A DNA stretch of 36,529 nt from Xenophilus sp. L33. GTDB taxonomy: Bacteria > Pseudomonadota > Gammaproteobacteria > Burkholderiales > Burkholderiaceae_C. A program made the translations under genes and the position numbers. Under the pieces are notes generated by a model. That model worked only from the letters and a program-made list of their open reading frames with translations, had not been told where the DNA came from and made no database searches. The DNA lies in assembly GCF_009765735.1 (NCBI RefSeq), contig NZ_LMUW01000221.1:12395-48923 (forward strand), written 5' to 3'. Shown here in pieces: positions 33,590-36,529 of this stretch. How positions within the stretch are numbered: position 1 is the stretch's first letter; each line of letters begins with the position of its first letter.

Positions 33590-35128
33590 TCAGTGGCCGG
33601 CTTCCCCGAACCAGCGGCGGATCGCCCGCAGCATGTCTTCGCGCTCGGGCGCAGCGTCGCTGGCCCAGGCCACGCAGCCGTCGGGCCGCACCAGCAGTGC
33701 GCCGAGGCCCAGGCGGTCCTTCACCTCGCCCGCGACGACGTCCACGCGGTCGCTCCAGCCCCGCGGCAGCGGCGCGATCGATGCGTCGAAGGCCAGCAGC
33801 AGCCCGCGTCCCGACCGCATCAACGCGCCCAGCCTGCGGCCGTCGCGCCATTCGAAGTCGGGCGCGCTGCGGCCGGCCAGCGGATGCCCCTCGCCCAGGT
33901 CCAGCCGCGTCGAGACGCCCCAGACGCGCTCGGCGAAGTAGGTGGCGCCATCGGGCGTGTCGATGAGGTCGCGGACGATCGCCTCGAGCGCGCGCGAGCT
34001 TCGACTCGGCCGCATCAGCGCCACCTGCGCGCGCGACCAGTCGAGCACCTGCGCGCCGACCGGGAACCGCTCGATCGAATAGCTGTCGAGCAGCCCCGAT
34101 GGCGCATCGCCACGCACCGTCGCGGCCAGCTTCCAGCCGAGGTTCATCGCGTCGCCGAGCCCGAGGTTGAGCCCCTGGCCGCCCAGCGGCGAATGGATGT
34201 GCGCGGCATCGCCCGCCAGCAGCACACGGCCCCGGCGGTAGCTGCTCGACTGGCAGGCGCGGTCGGTCCAGGTGGTGGCGAGCTTCAGTCCGGTCACGCT
34301 GACCTCGGTGCCCGAGACGCGCCGCAGCACCGCCTCCACCTGTTCGCGCGTGATCGGCAGGGTGCGGTGATGCGCCCCGCCATCGAAGTCGACCATCGCG
34401 ATGGTGCCGGCCGGCCCGTGTGTGTACATGCCGGTCGGCGTGTAGTGGCGGCCGAGCGGCAGCGCGCCGGGCTCGGCCAGTTCGACCTGCACCGAATAGC
34501 CGGTGAACTCCGGGTCGGTGCCGGTGAAGTCGAAGCCGCCGAGCTTGCGCACCGTGCTGCGGCCGCCGTCGCAGCCCACCAGCCAGCGGCCGCGAAAGCG
34601 TTCGCCGCCGGCTTGCACCGACACCTCGTCCTCGCCGACGTCGAAGGCCTCGACCGCGCAGCCGCGGCGGATCTCGACACCCATCGCGAGCGCGCGATCG
34701 GCGAGCAGCGTCTCGAGTCGCGCCATGTTCACCGCCAGGCGCGTGCCGGCCGGGCTCGGCAGGCGCCAGGGCCACTTCGACGTGTCGATGCGGTCCTCGA
34801 AGAACTGGATGCCGGCGAAGTGGCCGCCCGGGCGCCGCGCCTGTTGCGCCCAGTGCGCGGCGCCCGGACCGCCGTTCGCGTCGGGCGCGGAGAGGCCGTC
34901 GAGCAGCCCGCGCCGGTCGAAGGCCTCGAGCGTCGGTGCGGACAGGCCGCGCATGCCGAAAGGCAGGCGCTTGAGGGGCGACTCAGGGTCCGGCGCCTGT
35001 TCGAGCACCGCCACCGAGAGCTTCGCGAGCCGCAGCTCGCAGGCGAGGAACAGGCCGACGGGACCGGCGCCGGCGATCAGGACGTCGTGGAGACGAGGGG
35101 CAGCGTTGGAGGTCATGGTGGATGCCAT
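33590..35128 (-). CDS. FAD-dependent aromatic-ring hydroxylase-type monooxygenase
   Basis: A 512-residue class A flavoprotein monooxygenase (FAD_binding_3, phenol 2-monooxygenase/MhpA/rifampicin monooxygenase group). Motifs in order are VLIAGAGPVGLFLACELRLA (16-35), the DG motif LVGCDGGRSTVRK (183-195) and GDAAHIHSPLGGQGLNLGLG (306-325). The C-terminal thioredoxin-like region ends with GALLVRPDGCVAWAS, typical of family members. Such enzymes hydroxylate phenolic compounds or inactivate aromatic antibiotics, and the substrate is unknown. The start at 35128 has AAGG; another Met four codons on is possible. It is divergent from a MarR regulator with a palindrome between them, so induction by a phenolic ligand is likely. 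Confidence 0.92.
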   Translation of the reverse strand: MASTMTSNAAPRLHDVLIAGAGPVGLFLACELRLAKLSVAVLEQAPDPESPLKRLPFGMRGLSAPTLEAFDRRGLLDGLSAPDANGGPGAAHWAQQARRPGGHFAGIQFFEDRIDTSKWPWRLPSPAGTRLAVNMARLETLLADRALAMGVEIRRGCAVEAFDVGEDEVSVQAGGERFRGRWLVGCDGGRSTVRKLGGFDFTGTDPEFTGYSVQVELAEPGALPLGRHYTPTGMYTHGPAGTIAMVDFDGGAHHRTLPITREQVEAVLRRVSGTEVSVTGLKLATTWTDRACQSSSYRRGRVLLAGDAAHIHSPLGGQGLNLGLGDAMNLGWKLAATVRGDAPSGLLDSYSIERFPVGAQVLDWSRAQVALMRPSRSSRALEAIVRDLIDTPDGATYFAERVWGVSTRLDLGEGHPLAGRSAPDFEWRDGRRLGALMRSGRGLLLAFDASIAPLPRGWSDRVDVVAGEVKDRLGLGALLVRPDGCVAWASDAAPEREDMLRAIRRWFGEAGH

Positions 35129-35172
35129 TCTCGACCTTCGCTTTCGGGTCCCGCAGACTGCATCGATCCAAT

Positions 35173-35190
35173 TAGATAGCAAGCTACCTA
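35173..35190. promoter_or_regulatory. Probable MarR operator
   Basis: TAGATAGCAAGCTACCTA is an inverted repeat of eight-base arms (TAGATAGC / GCTACCTA, one mismatch) around AA. It is centred in the 74-base divergent spacer between the FAD monooxygenase and the MarR gene, overlapping the only AT-rich promoter-like DNA there. Size and symmetry fit a MarR dimer site. Autoregulation with control of both transcripts is expected. Confidence 0.7.
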
Positions 35191-35202
35191 TTTTCATCTA
35201 CA

Positions 35203-35688
35203 ATGAAAGCCATGCAATCAGCCCGCCAGCGCGCCGACGCACAAATGAGCTTCGGCACCGCGCTGCCGATCCTGCATCGCAGCTACCGCGCCGCCGCCGA
35301 CAAGGCGGTGGGTCACGTCGGGATGTCGCAGGCCACCGCCTGGCCGCTGGTCATGATCGGCCGGCTCGGCAACGGCGTGCGGCCCGGCGTGCTGGCCGAC
35401 ATGCTGGCCATCGAAGGACCCTCGCTGGTGCGGCAGCTCGACCAGCTGGTCGAAGCCGGCCTGGTCGAGCGGCGCGAGGATCCGGTCGACCGCCGCGCCA
35501 AGACGCTGCACCTGACGCTCGCCGGCCAGCGCGCCCGCACCCGCATCGAGAGCGCGCTCGACGGCTTTCGGCAGGAGCTGTTCGACGAGGTGAGCAGCGC
35601 CGACCTCGCGGCCTGCCTGCGCGTCTTCGGTGCGCTCGAAGCGCGCCTGGAGCGCATGGCGCGAGGCGCGGTGGTCGCCCGGTCATGA
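35203..35688 (+). CDS. MarR-family transcriptional regulator
   Basis: A 161-residue winged-helix regulator. The DNA-binding core is PGVLADMLAIEGPSLVRQLD followed by the wing LVERREDPVDRRAKTLHLTL, with the conserved Asp-Arg of the MarR wing. Flanking helices form the dimer interface. The start may be 35203 or the ATG nine bases on (35212), which has a weak GAAAG; a TACAAT at 35199-35204 could even give a nearly leaderless message. The TGA overlaps the ATG of the FUSC gene (ATGA), so regulator and membrane protein are coupled. MarR proteins of this kind commonly respond to phenolic compounds and control efflux and detoxification genes. Confidence 0.92.
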   Translation: MKAMQSARQRADAQMSFGTALPILHRSYRAAADKAVGHVGMSQATAWPLVMIGRLGNGVRPGVLADMLAIEGPSLVRQLDQLVEAGLVERREDPVDRRAKTLHLTLAGQRARTRIESALDGFRQELFDEVSSADLAACLRVFGALEARLERMARGAVVARS

Positions 35689-36529
35689 AGGCGCTGGCGT
35701 TGCTGCGCTACTCGCGCGCCGAATGGCTCTTCTCGCTCAAGACCTTCGGCGCCGCGATGCTGGCGCTCTACATCGCGAGCCGCGCCGGGCTGCCGCGGCC
35801 GTTCTGGGCGGTGCTCACCACCTATGTCGTGGCCCAGCCGCTGGCCGGCACGGTGCGCTCGAAGGCACTGTTCCGCTTCTGCGGCACGCTCATCGGCGCG
35901 ATCGCCACTGTGCTGCTGGTGCCGACGCTGTCGAATGCGCCCGAACTGCTGGTGCTGGGGCTCGCGCTCTGGGTCGGCCTGTGCCTGTACCTGTCGCTGC
36001 AGGACCGCAGCGCCCGTTCCTATGTCTTCATGCTGGCCGGCTACACCGCTGCGGTGATCGGCTTTCCGGCGGTGGAAGTGCCGCAGCAGGTCTTCGAACT
36101 GGCGGTGACCCGGGTCGAGGAGATCGGCATCGGCATCCTGTGCGCGACCGCGGTGCACAGCCTGGTGCTGCCGGTGGGCCTGGCACCGACGCTGCTCGGG
36201 CTGGTCGATCGCGCGCTCGGCGATGCCGGCCGCTGGTTCGCCGATCTGCTGGCACCGACGGCGCGCACGGGCAGCAGCGAGGTGCCGGCGGATCGCCAGC
36301 GGCTGGCCAGCGACCTCACCGCGCTGCGACTGCTGTCGATCCACTTGCCCTTCGACACCGGCCACCTGCGCTGGAGCGTCGGCGCGGTCGGCGCGCTGCA
36401 GGACGCGGTGGCGGCGCTGACGCCGCTGCTGGCCGCGGTCGAGGATGGCCTCGAAGCGCTGGTCGAGGCCGAGGGCGTGCTCGCGCCCGACGTCGAGGCC
36501 GCGCTGGCGCAGGCCGCTCGATGGCTCGC
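35685..36529 (+). CDS. FUSC-family membrane protein (partial, runs off the right edge)
   Basis: The first 281 codons of an inner-membrane FUSC protein (aromatic acid exporter/fusaric acid resistance family) without an in-frame stop before the window ends. Several membrane helices are visible: FGAAMLALYIASRAGL, PFWAVLTTYVVAQPLAG, FRFCGTLIGAIATVLLVPTL, LLVLGLALWVGLCLYLSL, FMLAGYTAAVIGF and IGIGILCATAVHSLVLP. The FWAVLTTYVVAQPLAG segment with the Lys-Arg-rich loop after it is characteristic. After about residue 170 a long soluble region begins. Family members are 600-700 residues and export aromatic acids or fusaric acid. The coupled MarR gene and the divergent aromatic hydroxylase suggest a phenolic stress or detoxification unit. 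Confidence 0.9.
   Translation, partial: MKALALLRYSRAEWLFSLKTFGAAMLALYIASRAGLPRPFWAVLTTYVVAQPLAGTVRSKALFRFCGTLIGAIATVLLVPTLSNAPELLVLGLALWVGLCLYLSLQDRSARSYVFMLAGYTAAVIGFPAVEVPQQVFELAVTRVEEIGIGILCATAVHSLVLPVGLAPTLLGLVDRALGDAGRWFADLLAPTARTGSSEVPADRQRLASDLTALRLLSIHLPFDTGHLRWSVGAVGALQDAVAALTPLLAAVEDGLEALVEAEGVLAPDVEAALAQAARWL

Noticed and set aside
31803..34775. 990-codon minus-strand open frame running across the enolase, LysR and FAD monooxygenase genes
   Set aside because: It crosses three clear genes in a shifted frame, is Arg/Ala/Pro-rich, and has no family features.

Overview
The window is dense, GC-rich DNA (about two thirds G+C by eye) with short spacers, many ATGA/GTGA gene overlaps, four solitary Bug (TctC-type) periplasmic receptors, and GcvA-type LysR, AsnC/Lrp, AraC, ROK and MarR regulators. 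This combination suggests a soil or plant-associated betaproteobacterium of the order Burkholderiales, plausibly Variovorax-like. That placement is inference from gene content, not from a marker gene. No rRNA, tRNA, CRISPR array, transposase, integrase or plasmid function was seen, and no gene-free stretch exceeds about 200 bases.

Layout. (1) 1-6342: a leftward operon (Bug receptor, luciferase-like flavin monooxygenase, start of a probable alpha/beta hydrolase); a rightward AraC regulator with a small unknown gene; a leftward pair (80-residue unknown protein, alpha-methylacyl-CoA racemase-type enzyme); and a second Bug receptor. (2) 6349-9679: a DUF1330 protein, an Lrp/AsnC regulator and a divergent M20 amidohydrolase plus diaminopropionate ammonia-lyase operon. 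(3) 9690-15648: a leftward three-gene RND efflux operon (membrane fusion protein, permease, outer-membrane channel). (4) 15790-19371: a leftward EthD protein and 3-ketosteroid-dehydrogenase-like flavoprotein, divergent from a quinone-oxidoreductase-type reductase. (5) 19468-23088: AraB-type ribulokinase plus a polyol-dehydrogenase-like SDR, convergent with a ROK regulator. (6) 23277-31275: two D-aminoacylase-like amidohydrolases interleaved with two Bug receptors, then an SDR divergent from a Baeyer-Villiger monooxygenase. (7) 31307-36529: enolase with a divergent LysR regulator, a phenol-hydroxylase-type FAD monooxygenase divergent from a MarR regulator, and a truncated FUSC membrane protein.

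The most interesting signal is non-coding. A palindromic motif, ATGGTCTTACCAT with close variants, occurs in five divergent intergenic regions (near 2614, 5315, 18335, 23245 and 29550). Two copies share 19 identical bases. The motif overlaps likely promoter elements and resembles operators of FadR/PdhR-type (FCD) GntR repressors, yet no GntR gene is in the window. It links the luciferase-like monooxygenase, the racemase, both amidohydrolases, at least three Bug receptors, the KstD-like flavoprotein, the enone-type reductase, the SDR and the Baeyer-Villiger monooxygenase into one proposed regulon, interrupted by unrelated modules. The enzyme set would suit oxidation, dehydrogenation, ring opening and hydrolysis of a cyclic or methyl-branched (terpenoid- or steroid-like) compound. 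The substrate is not shown by the sequence.
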